Shown here piece after piece: positions 37,401-50,300 of a stretch of 64,000 nt of DNA (position 1 is the stretch's first letter; each line of letters starts with the position of its first letter). The stretch covers positions 51,969,627 to 52,033,626 of the forward strand of contig CM072803.1 of NCBI GenBank assembly GCA_037013495.1, read 5' to 3'. Made by a program: the position numbers and the translations under genes. Under the pieces are notes generated by a model. The model worked only from the letters and a program-made list of their open reading frames with translations. It had not been told where the DNA came from and did not search any database. This stretch comes from Hippophae tibetana. Lineage: Eukaryota > Streptophyta > Magnoliopsida > Rosales > Elaeagnaceae.

Positions 37401-40400
37401 AACCAAAGGCAAATTAATTATGATCTCATCCAAAACAACAACAATATCTTATAAATAAGTTAAGAATATTGATGTCAAAAATGAGTCGAAAATGAGAATT
37501 ATTGATCTCTTATTTAGAATAATGAACAAAATTTCAAATTTAAATAGTTTTGCATTATAAGACGTAATAATTTCACTTAAATATATCATAATTATTAGGA
37601 AATATAACGCGTAGTATTTATTTCGCCAACTTTCTTTTATAATATAGACATGAGAAAATGATTATGTTTTATTTTCCCCTTATTGATTTTTCTCGATGAT
37701 CTATGATTTATTTCTTTTCTTTGTAAGTCTTAATTCCTAGCACAGGCAAATTAATGCAAATTATATTACCTCCCTTCCAAATGAAAAATGTTGATGGATA
37801 GAGGTTGTTTCACACATCATTTGCAAACTTTTTGTTAGTTAGTTAGAAAAATTACTATTGTGGATGAGCGTAATATGTAGCATCATATTTCACTAACTCG
37901 TACTCTTAGAATGGGTTTGCAACCTAGATTTCTAGGGAGAAAAGGACAACCAAAGGCAAATTCATTACGATGCCATCCAAAAAAACTACAATAACTTATA
38001 AATAAGTTAAGAATATTGATGTCAAAAATGAGTCGAAAATGAGAATTATTGATCTCTTATTTAGAATAATGAACAAAATTTCAAATTTAAATAGTTTTGC
38101 ATCATAAGACGTAATAATTTTAGTTAAATATATCATAATTATTAGGAAATAAAACGCGTAGTATTTATTTCGCCAACTTTCTTTTATAATATAGATATGA
38201 GAAAATGATTCTGTTTTATTTTCCCTTTATTGATTTTTCCTCATGATATATGATTATTTTCTTTCCTTTGTAAGTCCTAATTCCCCGCATAGGCAAATTC
38301 ATGAAAATTATATTACCTCCCTTCAAAATGGAAAAAGTTGATGGATATAGGTTTTTTTAGACATCATTTGTAAACTTCTTGTTACATAGCTAGAAAAATT
38401 GCTATTGTGGATGAGCATAATATGTAGCATCATATTTCACTAACTCTTCCTCTTAGAATGGGTTTGAAACCTAGATTTCTAGGGAGAAAGGGACAACCAA
38501 AGGCAAATTCATTACGATGCCATCCAAAAAAACCACAATAACTTATAAATAAGTTAAGAATATTGATGTCAAAAATGAGTCGAAAATGAGAATTATTGAT
38601 CTCTTATTTAGAATAATGAACAAAATTTCAAATTTAAATAGTTTTGCATCATAAGACGTAAAAATTTCAGTTAAATATATCATAATTATTAGGAAATATA
38701 ACGTGTAGTATTTATTTCGCCAACTTTCTTTTATAATATTGATATGAGAAAATGATTATGTTTTATTTTCCCCTTATTGATTTTTCCTCATGATCTATGA
38801 TTATTTTCTTTCCTTTGTAAGTCCTAATTCCCCGCAAAGGAAAATTCATGGAAATTATATTACCTCCCTTCAAAATGGAAAAAAGTTGATGGATATAGGT
38901 TTTTTTAGACATCATTTGTAAACTTCTTGTTACCTAGCTAGAATAATTGCTATTATGGATGAGCGTAATATGTAGCATTATATTTCACTAACTCTTACTC
39001 TTAGAATGGGTTTGAAACCTAGATTTCTAGGGAGAAAGAGACAACCAAAGGCAAATTCATTATGATCTTATCGAAAATAACTACAATAACTTATAAATAA
39101 GTTAAGAATAATGATGTCAAAAATGATTCGAAAATGAGAATTATTGATCTCTTATTTAGAATAATGAACAAAATTTCAAATTTAAATAGTTTTGCATCAT
39201 AAGACGTAATAATTTCAGTTAAATATATCAAAATTATTAGGAAATAAAACGTGTAGTATTTATTTCACCAAATTTCTTTTATAATATTGATATGAGAAAA
39301 TGATTATGTTTTATTTTGCCCTCATTGATTTTTCCTCATGATCTATGATTATTTTCTTTCCTTTGTAAGTCTTAATTACTAGCACAGGCAAATTCATGCA
39401 AATTATATTACCTCCCTTCCAAATGAAAAATGTTGATGGATAGAGGTTGTTTCAGACATCATTTGTAAACTTTTTTTTACCCAGCTAGAAAAATTGCTAT
39501 TGTGGATGAGCGTAATATGTAGCATCATATTTCACTAACTCTTACTCTTAGAATGGGTTTGAAACCTAGATTTATAGCGAGAAAGGGACAACCAAAATCA
39601 AATTCATTACGATGCCATCCAAAAAAACCACAATAACTTATAAATAAGTTAAGAATATTGATGTCAAAAATGAGTCGAAAATGAGAATTATTGATCTCTT
39701 ATTCAGAATAATGAACAAAATTTCAAATTTAAATAGTTTTGCATCATAAGACGTAATAATTTTAGTTAAATATATCATAATTATTAGGAAATAAAACGCG
39801 TAGTATTTATTTCGCCAACTTTCTTTTATAATATAGATATGAGAAAATGATTATGTTTTATTTTCCCCTTATTGATTTTTCCTCATGATCTATGATTATT
39901 TTCTTTCCTTTGTAAGTCCTAATTCCCCGCATAGGCAAATTCATGAAAATTATATTACCTCCCTTCAAAATGGAAAAAGTTGATGGATATATGTTTTTTT
40001 AGACATCATTTGTAAACTTCTTGTTACATAGCTAGAAAAATTGCTATTGTGGATGAGCGTAATATGTAGCATCATATTCACTAACTCTTCCTCTTAGAAT
40101 GGGTTTGAAACCTAGATTTCTAGGGAGAAAGGGACAACCAAAGGCAAATTCATTACGATGCCATCCAAAAAAACCACAACAACTTATAAATAAGTTAAGA
40201 ATATTGATGTCAAAAATGAGTCGAAAATGAGAATTATTGATCTCTTATTTAGAATAATGAACAAAATTTCAAATTTAAATAGTTTTGCATCATAAGACGT
40301 AAAAATTTCAGTTAAATATATCATAATTATTAGGAAATATAACGTGTAGTATTTATTTCGCCAACTTTCTTTTATAATATTGATATGAGAAAATGATTAT

Positions 40401-41571
40401 GTTTTATTTTCCCCTTATTGATTTTTCCTCATGATCTATGATTATTTTCTTTCCTTTGTAAGTCTTAATTCCTAGCATAGGCAAATTCATGCAAATTATA
40501 TTACCTCCCTTCCAAATGAAAAATGTTGATGGATATAGGTTTTTTTAGACATCATTTGTAAACTTCTTGTTACATAGCTAGAAAAATTGCAATTGTGGAT
40601 GAGCGTAATATGTAGCATCATATTTCACTAAATCTTCCTCTTAAAATGGGTTTGAAACCTAGATTTCTAGGGGGAAAGGGACAACCAAAGGCAAATTAAT
40701 TATGATCTCATCCAAAACAACCACAATATCTTATAAATAAGTTAAGAATATTGATGTCAAAAATGAGTCGAAAATGAGAATTATTGATCTCTTATTTAGA
40801 ATAATGAACAAAATTTCAAATTTAAATAGTTTTGCATTATAAGACGTAATAATTTCACTTAAATATATCATAATTATTAGGAAATATAACGCGTAGTATT
40901 TATTTCGCCAACTTTCTTTTATAATATAGACATGAGAAAATGATTATGTTTTATTTTCCCCTTATTGATTTTTCTCGATGATCTATGATTTATTTCTTTT
41001 CTTTGTAAGTCTTAATTCCTAGCACAGGCAAATTAATGCAAATTATATTACCTCCCTTCCAAATGAAAAATGTTGATGGATAGAGGTTGTTTCACACATC
41101 ATTTGCAAACTTTTTGTTAGTTAGCTAGAAAAATTACTATTGTGGATGAGCGTAATATGTAGCATCATATTTCACTAACTCGTACTCTTAGAATGGGTTT
41201 GCAACCTAGATTTCTAGGGAGAAAAGGACAACCAAAGGCAAATTCATTACGATGCCATCCAAAAAAACTACAATAACTTATAAATAAGTTAAGAATATTG
41301 ATGTCAAAAATGAGTCCAAAATGAGAATTATTGATCCCTTATTTAGAATAATGAACAAAATTTCAAATTTAAATAGTTTTGCTTCATAAGACGTAATAAT
41401 TTCACTTAAATATATCATAATTATTAGGAAATAAAACGCGTAGTATTTATTTCACCAACTTTCTTTTATAATATAGACATGAGAAAGTGATTATGTTTTA
41501 TTTTCCCCTTATTGATTTTTCTCGATGATCTATGATTATTTTCTTTCCTTTGTATGTCTTAATTCCTAGAA
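34462..41571. repeat. Seven- and six-monomer derivatives of the tB-tG-tE HOR
   Basis: Unit starts are 34462, 35009, 35557, 36104, 36650, 37196, 37743 (tB-tG-tE-tB-tB-tF-tA) and 38290, 38837, 39385, 39932, 40478, 41025 (tB-tG-tE-tB-tF-tA). The two turns share marks absent from the preceding four-monomer copies: 'tattttgccctcattg' in tG, and 'atatgtttttttag' plus the shortened 'catattcactaac' in the tB after tE. The second turn lacks one tB. I read this as a third tB-tG-tE turn joined to tB-tF-tA from the three-monomer system, then duplicated with loss of a monomer. Confidence 0.88.
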
Positions 41572-42118
41572 TAGGAAAATTCATGCAAATTATATTACCT
41601 CCCTTTCAAATGAATAATGTTGATGGATAGAGGATGTTTCAGACATCATTTGTAAACTTTTTGTTACCTAGCTAGAAAAATTGCTATTGTGGAGGAGCGT
41701 AATATGTAGCATCATATTTCACTAACTCTTACTCTTAGAATAGGTTTGAAACCTAGATTTCTAGGGAGAAAGGGACAACCAAAGGCAAATTCATTACGAT
41801 GCCATCCAAAAAAACCACAATAACTTATAAATAAGTGAAGAATATTGATGTCAAAAATGAGTCGAAAATGAGAATTATTGATCTCTTATTTAGAATAATG
41901 AACAAAATTTCAAATTTAAATAGTTTTGCATCATAAGACGTAATAATTTCAGTTAAATATATCAAAATTATTAGGAAATAAAACGTGTAGTATTTATTTC
42001 GCCAACTTTCTTTTATAATATTGATATGAGAAAATGATTATGTTTTATTTTCCCCTCATTGATTTTTCCTCATGATCTATGATTATTTTCTTTCCTTTGT
42101 AAGTCCTAATTCCCCGCA
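41572..42118. repeat. Monomer 77, isolated tH unit at the boundary between subtype sets
   Basis: This unit has 'taggaaaattcatgcaaatt', 'ccctttcaaatgaataatg', 'gaggatgtttcag', 'ggaggagcgtaat', 'gaataggtttg' and 'aagtgaagaat', several of them seen nowhere else. It separates left-hand subtypes (tA to tG) from right-hand ones (tI to tM). Its tail has 'cgtgtagtatttatttcg' and 'cccctcattgat', which also close units 86 and 98, the two other units that directly precede tI. Confidence 0.85.
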
Positions 42119-42665
42119 TTGGCAAATTCATGAAACTTATATTACCTCCCTTCAAAATGGAAAAAGTTGATGGATATAGGTTTTTTTAGACATCATTTTT
42201 AAACCTCTTGTTACATAGCTAGAAAAATTGCTATTGTGGATGAGCGTAATATGTAGCATCATATTTCACTAACTCTTCCTCTTAGAATGGTTTTGAAACC
42301 TAGATTTCTCGGGAGAAAGGGACAACCAAAGGCAAATTCATTACGATGCCATCCAAAAAAACCACAATAACTTATAAATAAGTTAAGAATATTGATTTCA
42401 AAAATGAGTCGAAAATGAGAATTATTGATCTCTTATTTAGAATAATGAACAAAATTTCAAATTTAAATAGTTTTGCATCATAAGACGTAATAATTTCAGT
42501 TAAATATATCATAATTATTAGGAAATATAACGCGTAATATTTATTTCGCCAACTTTCTTTTATAATATTGATATGAGAAAATGATTATGTTTTATTTTCC
42601 CCTTATTGATTTTTCCTCATGATCTATGATTATTTTCTTTCCTTTGTAAGTCCTAATTCCCCGCA
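42119..42665. repeat. Exemplar of subtype tI
   Basis: Marks: 'cgcattggcaaattcatg' followed by 'aaacttatattacc', 'catttttaaacctcttg', 'gaatggttttgaaacc', 'gatttctcgggagaaagg' and 'attgatttcaaaaatgag'. Members start at 42119, 47042 and 53605. A relative, tI2 at 44307 and 49230, keeps 'catgaaacttatatt' and 'aaacctcttg' but has 'gatgagggtaatatg' and 'aaaacccgtag'. Confidence 0.88.
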
Positions 42666-43212
42666 TAGGCAAATTCATGGAAATTATATTACCTCCCTTC
42701 AAAATGGAAAAAGTTGATGGATATAGGTTTTTTTAGACATTATTTGTAAACTTCTTGTTACCTAGCTAGAATAATTGCTATTATGGATGAGCGTAATATG
42801 TAGCATTATATTTCACTAACTCTTACTCTTAGAATGGATTTGAAACCTAGATTTCTAGGGAGAAAGGGACAACCAAAGGCAAATTCATTATGATCTTATC
42901 GAAAATAACCACAATAAATTATAAATAAGTTAAGAATATTGATGTGAAAAATGAGTCGAAAATGAGAATTATTGATCTCTTATTTAGAATAATGAACAAA
43001 ATTTCAAATTTAAATAGTTTTGCATCATAAGACGTAATAATTTCACTTAAATATATCATAATTATTTGGAAATAAAACGCGTAGTATTTATTTCGCCAAC
43101 TTTCTTTTATAATATAGATATGAGAAAATGATTATGTTTTATTTTCCCCTTATTGATTTTTCCTCATGATCTATGATTATTTTCTTTCCTTTGTATGTCC
43201 TAATTCCCCGCA
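42666..43212. repeat. Exemplar of subtype tJ
   Basis: A tC-like unit in the right-hand set. Marks: 'catggaaattatatt', 'gacattatttgtaaac', 'tagaataattgctattatgg', 'gaatggatttgaaacc', 'aataaccacaataaatta', 'gatgtgaaaaatgag' and 'aattatttggaaataaaac'. 'aataaattataaataag' disrupts the left arm of the 18-bp dyad. Members start at 42666, 47589 and 54152, always after tI and before tK. Confidence 0.87.
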
Positions 43213-43759
43213 TAGGCAAATTCATGAAAATTATATTACCTCCCTTCAAAATGGAAAAAGTTGATGGATATAGGTTTTTTTAGACATCATTTGTAAACTT
43301 CTTGTTACATAGCTAGAAAAATTGCTATTGTGGATGAGCGTAATATGTAGCATCATATTTCAGTAACTCTTCCTCTTAGAATGGGTTTGAAACCTAGATT
43401 TCTAGGGAGAAAGGGACAACCAAAGGCAAATTCATTATGATGCCATCCAAAAAAACCACAATAACTTATAAATAAGTTAAGAATATTGATGTCAAAAATG
43501 AGTCGAAAATGAGAATTATTGATCTCTTATTTAGAATAATGAACAAAATTTCAAATTTAAATAGTTTTGCATCATAAGACGTAATAATTTCAGTTAAATA
43601 TATCATAATTATTAGGAAATATAACGCGTAGTATTTATTTCGCCAACTTTCTTTTATAATATAGATATGAGAAAATGATTATGTTTTATTTTCCCCTTAT
43701 TGATTTTTCCTCATGATCTATGATTATTTTCTTTCCTTTGTAAGTCCTAGTTCCCCGCA
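43213..43759. repeat. Exemplar of subtype tK
   Basis: A tB-like unit. Marks: preceding junction 'ctttgtatgtcctaatt', 'catgaaaattatatt', 'catatttcagtaactc' and 'cattatgatgccatcc'. Members start at 43213, 48136 and 54699. It sits between tJ and tL in every copy. Confidence 0.86.
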
Positions 43760-44306
43760 TAGGCAAATTCATGCAAATTATATTACCTCCCTTCAAAATG
43801 GAAAAAGTTGATAAATAGAGGTTGTTTTAGACATCATTTGTAAACTTCTTGTTACATAGCTAGAAAAATTGCTATTGTGGATGAGCGTAATATGTAGCAT
43901 CATATTTCACTAACTCTTCCTCTTAAAATGGGTTTGAAACCTAGATTTCTAGGGAGAAAGGGACAACCAAAGGCAAATTCATTATGATCTTATCCAAAAC
44001 AACCACAATAACTTATAAATAAGTTAAGAATATTGATGTCAAAAATGAGCCGAAAATGAGAATTATTGATCTCTTATTTAGAATAATGAACAAAATTTCA
44101 AATTTAAATAGTTTTGCATCATAAGACGTAAAAATTTCAGTTAAATATATCATAATTATTAGGAAATAAAACGTGTAGTATTTATTTCGCCAACTTTCTT
44201 TTATAATATTGATATGAGAAAATGATTATGTTTTATTTTCCCCTTATTGATTTTTCCTCATGATCTATGATTATTTTCTTTCCTTTGTAAGTCCTAATTC
44301 CCCGCA
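43760..44306. repeat. Exemplar of subtype tL
   Basis: Marks: junction 'gtcctagttccccgc', 'catgcaaattatatt', 'gttgataaatagaggttg', 'ttttagacatc', 'cttcctcttaaaatgg', 'cattatgatcttatcc' and 'atgagccgaaaatg'. Members start at 43760, 48683 and 55246, with related forms at 56340 and 63451. tL2 at 44854 and 49777 has 'cctcatttcaaaatgg', 'gatgttaaaaatgag', 'aatgaagaaaatt' and 'tttatatcaccaac'. Confidence 0.86.
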
Positions 44307-47300
44307 TAGGCAAATTCATGAAACTTATATTACCTCCCTTCAAAATGGAAAAAGTTGATGGATATAGGTTTTTTTAGACATCATTTGTAAACCTCTTGTT
44401 ACATAGCTAGAAAAATTGCTATTGTGGATGAGGGTAATATGTAGCATCATATTTCACTAACTCTTCCTCTTAGAATGGGTTTGAAACCTAGATTTCTAGG
44501 GAGAAAGGGACAACCAAAGGCAAATTCATTACGATGCCATCCAAAAAAACCACAATAACTTATAAATAAGTTAAGAATATTGATGTCAAAAATGAGTCGA
44601 AAATGAGAATTATTGATCTCTTATTTAGAATAATGAATAAAATTTCAAATTTAAATAGTTTTGCATCATAAGACGTAATAATTTCAGTTAAATATATCAT
44701 AATTATTTGGAAATAAAACCCGTAGTATTTATTTCGCCAACTTTCTTTTATAATATAGATATGAGAAAATGATTATGTTTTATTTTCCCCTTATTGATTT
44801 TTCCTCATGATCTATGATTATTTTCTTTCCTTTGTAAGTCTTAATTCCCCGCATAGGCAAATTCATGCAAATTATATTACCTCATTTCAAAATGGAAAAA
44901 GTTGATGGATAGAGGTTGTTTTAGACATCATTTGTAAACTTCTTGTTACATAGCTAGAAAAATTGCTATTGTGGATGAGCGTAATATGTAGCATCATATT
45001 TCACTAACTCTTCCTCTTAAAATGGGTTTGAAACCTAGATTTCTAGGGAGAAAGGGACAACCAAAGGCAAATTCATTATGATCTCATCAAAAACAACCAC
45101 AATAACTTATAAATAAGTTAAGAATATTGATGTTAAAAATGAGTCGAAAATGAGAATTATTGATCTCTTATTTAGAATAATGAAGAAAATTTCAAATTTA
45201 CATAGTTTTGCATTATAAGACGTAATAATTTCACTTAAATATATCATAATTATTAGGAAATAAAACGCGTAGTATTTATATCACCAACTTTCTTTTATAA
45301 TATAGACATGAGAAAATGATTATGTTTTATTTTCCCCTTATTGATTTTTCTCGAAGATATATGATTATTTTCTTTCCTTTGTAAGTCTTAATTCCTAGCA
45401 TAGGCAAATTCATGCAAACTATATTACCTCCCTTCCAAATGAAATATCTTGATGGATAGAGGTTGTTTCAGACATCATTTGTAAACTTTTTATTACCTAG
45501 CTAGAAAAATTGCTATTGTGGATGAGCGTAATATGTAGCATCATATTTCACTAACTCTTACTCTTAGAATGGGTTTGAAACCTTGATTTCTAGGGAGAAA
45601 GGGACAACCAAAGGCAAATTCATTACGATGCCATCCAAAAAAACCACAATAACTTATAAATAAGTTAAGAATATTGATGTCAAAAATGAGTCTAAAATGA
45701 GAAGTATTGATCTCTTATTTAGAATAATGAACAAAATTTCAAATTTAAATAATTTTCCATCATAAGACGTAATAATTTCAGTTAAATATATCATAATTAT
45801 TAGGAAATATAACGCGTAGTATTTATTTCGCTAACTTTCTTTTATAATATAGATATGAAAAAATGATTATGTTTTATTTTCCCCTTATTGATTTTTCTCG
45901 AAGATATATGATTATTTTCTTTCCTTTATAAGTCTTAATTCCTAGCATTGGCAAATTCATGCAAACTATATTACCTCCCTTCCAAATGAAATATGTTGAT
46001 GGATAGAGGTTGTTTCAGACATCATTTGTAAACTTTTTATTACCTAGCTAGAAAAATTGCTATTGTGGATGAGCGTAATATGTAGCATCATATTTCACTA
46101 ACTCTTACTCTTAGAATGGGTTTGAAACCTAGATTTCTAGGGAGAAAGGGACAACCAAAGGCAAATTCATTACGATGCCATCCAAAAAAACCACAATAAC
46201 TTATAAATAAGTTAAGAATATTGATGTCAAAAATGAGTCTAAAATGAGAAGTATTGATCTCTTATTTAGAATAATGAACAAAATTTCAAATTTTAATAAT
46301 TTTGCATCATAAGACGTAATAATTTCAGTTAAATATATCATAATTATTAGGAAATAAAACGCGTAGTATTTATTTCGCTAACTTTCTTTTATAATATAGA
46401 TATGAAACAATGATTATGTTTTATTTTCCCCTTATTGATTTTTCTCGAAGATATATGATTATTTTCTTTCCTTTATAAGTCTTAATTCCTAGCATTGGCA
46501 AATTCATGCAAACTATATTACCTCCCTTCCAAATGAAATATGTTGATGGATAGAGGTTGTTTCAGACATCATTTGTAAACTTTTTTTTACCCAGCTAGAA
46601 AAATTGCTATTGTGGATGAGCGTAATATGTAGCATCATATTTCACTAACTCTTACTCTTAGAATGGGTTTGAAACCTAGATTTCTAGGGAGAAAGAGACA
46701 ACCAAAGGCAAATTCATTACGATGCCATCCGAAAAAAACACAATAACTTATAAATAAGTTAAGAATATTTATTTCAAAAATGCATCGAAAATGAGAATTA
46801 TTGATCTCTTATTTAGAATAATGAACAAAATTTCAAATTTAAATAGTTTTGCATCATAAGACGTAATAATTTCAGTTAAATATATCAAAATTATTAGGAA
46901 ATAAAACGTGTAGTATTTATTTCGCCAACTTTCTTTTATAATATTGATATGAGAAAATGATTATGTTTTATTTTCCCCTCATTGATTTTTCCTCATGATC
47001 TATGATTATTTTCTTTCCTTTGTAAGTCCTAATTCCCCGCATTGGCAAATTCATGAAACTTATATTACCTCCCTTCAAAATGGAAAAAGTTGATGGATAT
47101 AGGTTTTTTTAGACATCATTTTTAAACCTCTTGTTACATAGCTAGAAAAATTGCTATTGTGGATGAGCGTAATATGTAGCATCATATTTCACTAACTCTT
47201 CCTCTTAGAATGGTTTTGAAACCTAGATTTCTCGGGAGAAAGGGACAACCAAAGGCAAATTCATTACGATGCCATCCAAAAAAACCACAATAACTTATAA

Positions 47301-50300
47301 ATAAGTTAAGAATATTGATTTCAAAAATGAGTCGAAAATGAGAATTATTGATCTCTTATTTAGAATAATGAACAAAATTTCAAATTTAAATAGTTTTGCA
47401 TCATAAGACGTAATAATTTCAGTTAAATATATCATAATTATTAGGAAATATAACGCGTAATATTTATTTCGCCAACTTTCTTTTATAATATTGATATGAG
47501 AAAATGATTATGTTTTATTTTCCCCTTATTGATTTTTCCTCATGATCTATGATTATTTTCTTTCCTTTGTAAGTCCTAATTCCCCGCATAGGCAAATTCA
47601 TGGAAATTATATTACCTCCCTTCAAAATGGAAAAAGTTGATGGATATAGGTTTTTTTAGACATTATTTGTAAACTTCTTGTTACCTAGCTAGAATAATTG
47701 CTATTATGGATGAGCGTAATATGTAGCATTATATTTCACTAACTCTTACTCTTAGAATGGATTTGAAACCTAGATTTCTAGGGAGAAAGGGACAACCAAA
47801 GGCAAATTCATTATGATCTTATCGAAAATAACCACAATAAATTATAAATAAGTTAAGAATATTGATGTGAAAAATGAGTCGAAAATGAGAATTATTGATC
47901 TCTTATTTAGAATAATGAACAAAATTTCAAATTTAAATAGTTTTGCATCATAAGACGTAATAATTTCACTTAAATATATCATAATTATTTGGAAATAAAA
48001 CGCGTAGTATTTATTTCGCCAACTTTCTTTTATAATATAGATATGAGAAAATGATTATGTTTTATTTTCCCCTTATTGATTTTTCCTCATGATCTATGAT
48101 TATTTTCTTTCCTTTGTATGTCCTAATTCCCCGCATAGGCAAATTCATGAAAATTATATTACCTCCCTTCAAAATGGAAAAAGTTGATGGATATAGGTTT
48201 TTTTAGACATCATTTGTAAACTTCTTGTTACATAGCTAGAAAAATTGCTATTGTGGATGAGCGTAATATGTAGCATCATATTTCAGTAACTCTTCCTCTT
48301 AGAATGGGTTTGAAACCTAGATTTCTAGGGAGAAAGGGACAACCAAAGGCAAATTCATTATGATGCCATCCAAAAAAACCACAATAACTTATAAATAAGT
48401 TAAGAATATTGATGTCAAAAATGAGTCGAAAATGAGAATTATTGATCTCTTATTTAGAATAATGAACAAAATTTCAAATTTAAATAGTTTTGCATCATAA
48501 GACGTAATAATTTCAGTTAAATATATCATAATTATTAGGAAATATAACGCGTAGTATTTATTTCGCCAACTTTCTTTTATAATATAGATATGAGAAAATG
48601 ATTATGTTTTATTTTCCCCTTATTGATTTTTCCTCATGATCTATGATTATTTTCTTTCCTTTGTAAGTCCTAGTTCCCCGCATAGGCAAATTCATGCAAA
48701 TTATATTACCTCCCTTCAAAATGGAAAAAGTTGATAAATAGAGGTTGTTTTAGACATCATTTGTAAACTTCTTGTTACATAGCTAGAAAAATTGCTATTG
48801 TGGATGAGCGTAATATGTAGCATCATATTTCACTAACTCTTCCTCTTAAAATGGGTTTGAAACCTAGATTTCTAGGGAGAAAGGGACAACCAAAGGCAAA
48901 TTCATTATGATCTTATCCAAAACAACCACAATAACTTATAAATAAGTTAAGAATATTGATGTCAAAAATGAGCCGAAAATGAGAATTATTGATCTCTTAT
49001 TTAGAATAATGAACAAAATTTCAAATTTAAATAGTTTTGCATCATAAGACGTAAAAATTTCAGTTAAATATATCATAATTATTAGGAAATAAAACGTGTA
49101 GTATTTATTTCGCCAACTTTCTTTTATAATATTGATATGAGAAAATGATTATGTTTTATTTTCCCCTTATTGATTTTTCCTCATGATCTATGATTATTTT
49201 CTTTCCTTTGTAAGTCCTAATTCCCCGCATAGGCAAATTCATGAAACTTATATTACCTCCCTTCAAAATGGAAAAAGTTGATGGATATAGGTTTTTTTAG
49301 ACATCATTTGTAAACCTCTTGTTACATAGCTAGAAAAATTGCTATTGTGGATGAGGGTAATATGTAGCATCATATTTCACTAACTCTTCCTCTTAGAATG
49401 GGTTTGAAACCTAGATTTCTAGGGAGAAAGGGACAACCAAAGGCAAATTCATTACGATGCCATCCAAAAAAACCACAATAACTTATAAATAAGTTAAGAA
49501 TATTGATGTCAAAAATGAGTCGAAAATGAGAATTATTGATCTCTTATTTAGAATAATGAATAAAATTTCAAATTTAAATAGTTTTGCATCATAAGACGTA
49601 ATAATTTCAGTTAAATATATCATAATTATTTGGAAATAAAACCCGTAGTATTTATTTCGCCAACTTTCTTTTATAATATAGATATGAGAAAATGATTATG
49701 TTTTATTTTCCCCTTATTGATTTTTCCTCATGATCTATGATTATTTTCTTTCCTTTGTAAGTCTTAATTCCCCGCATAGGCAAATTCATGCAAATTATAT
49801 TACCTCATTTCAAAATGGAAAAAGTTGATGGATAGAGGTTGTTTTAGACATCATTTGTAAACTTCTTGTTACATAGCTAGAAAAATTGCTATTGTGGATG
49901 AGCGTAATATGTAGCATCATATTTCACTAACTCTTCCTCTTAAAATGGGTTTGAAACCTAGATTTCTAGGGAGAAAGGGACAACCAAAGGCAAATTCATT
50001 ATGATCTCATCAAAAACAACCACAATAACTTATAAATAAGTTAAGAATATTGATGTTAAAAATGAGTCGAAAATGAGAATTATTGATCTCTTATTTAGAA
50101 TAATGAAGAAAATTTCAAATTTACATAGTTTTGCATTATAAGACGTAATAATTTCACTTAAATATATCATAATTATTAGGAAATAAAACGCGTAGTATTT
50201 ATATCACCAACTTTCTTTTATAATATAGACATGAGAAAATGATTATGTTTTATTTTCCCCTTATTGATTTTTCTCGAAGATATATGATTATTTTCTTTCC

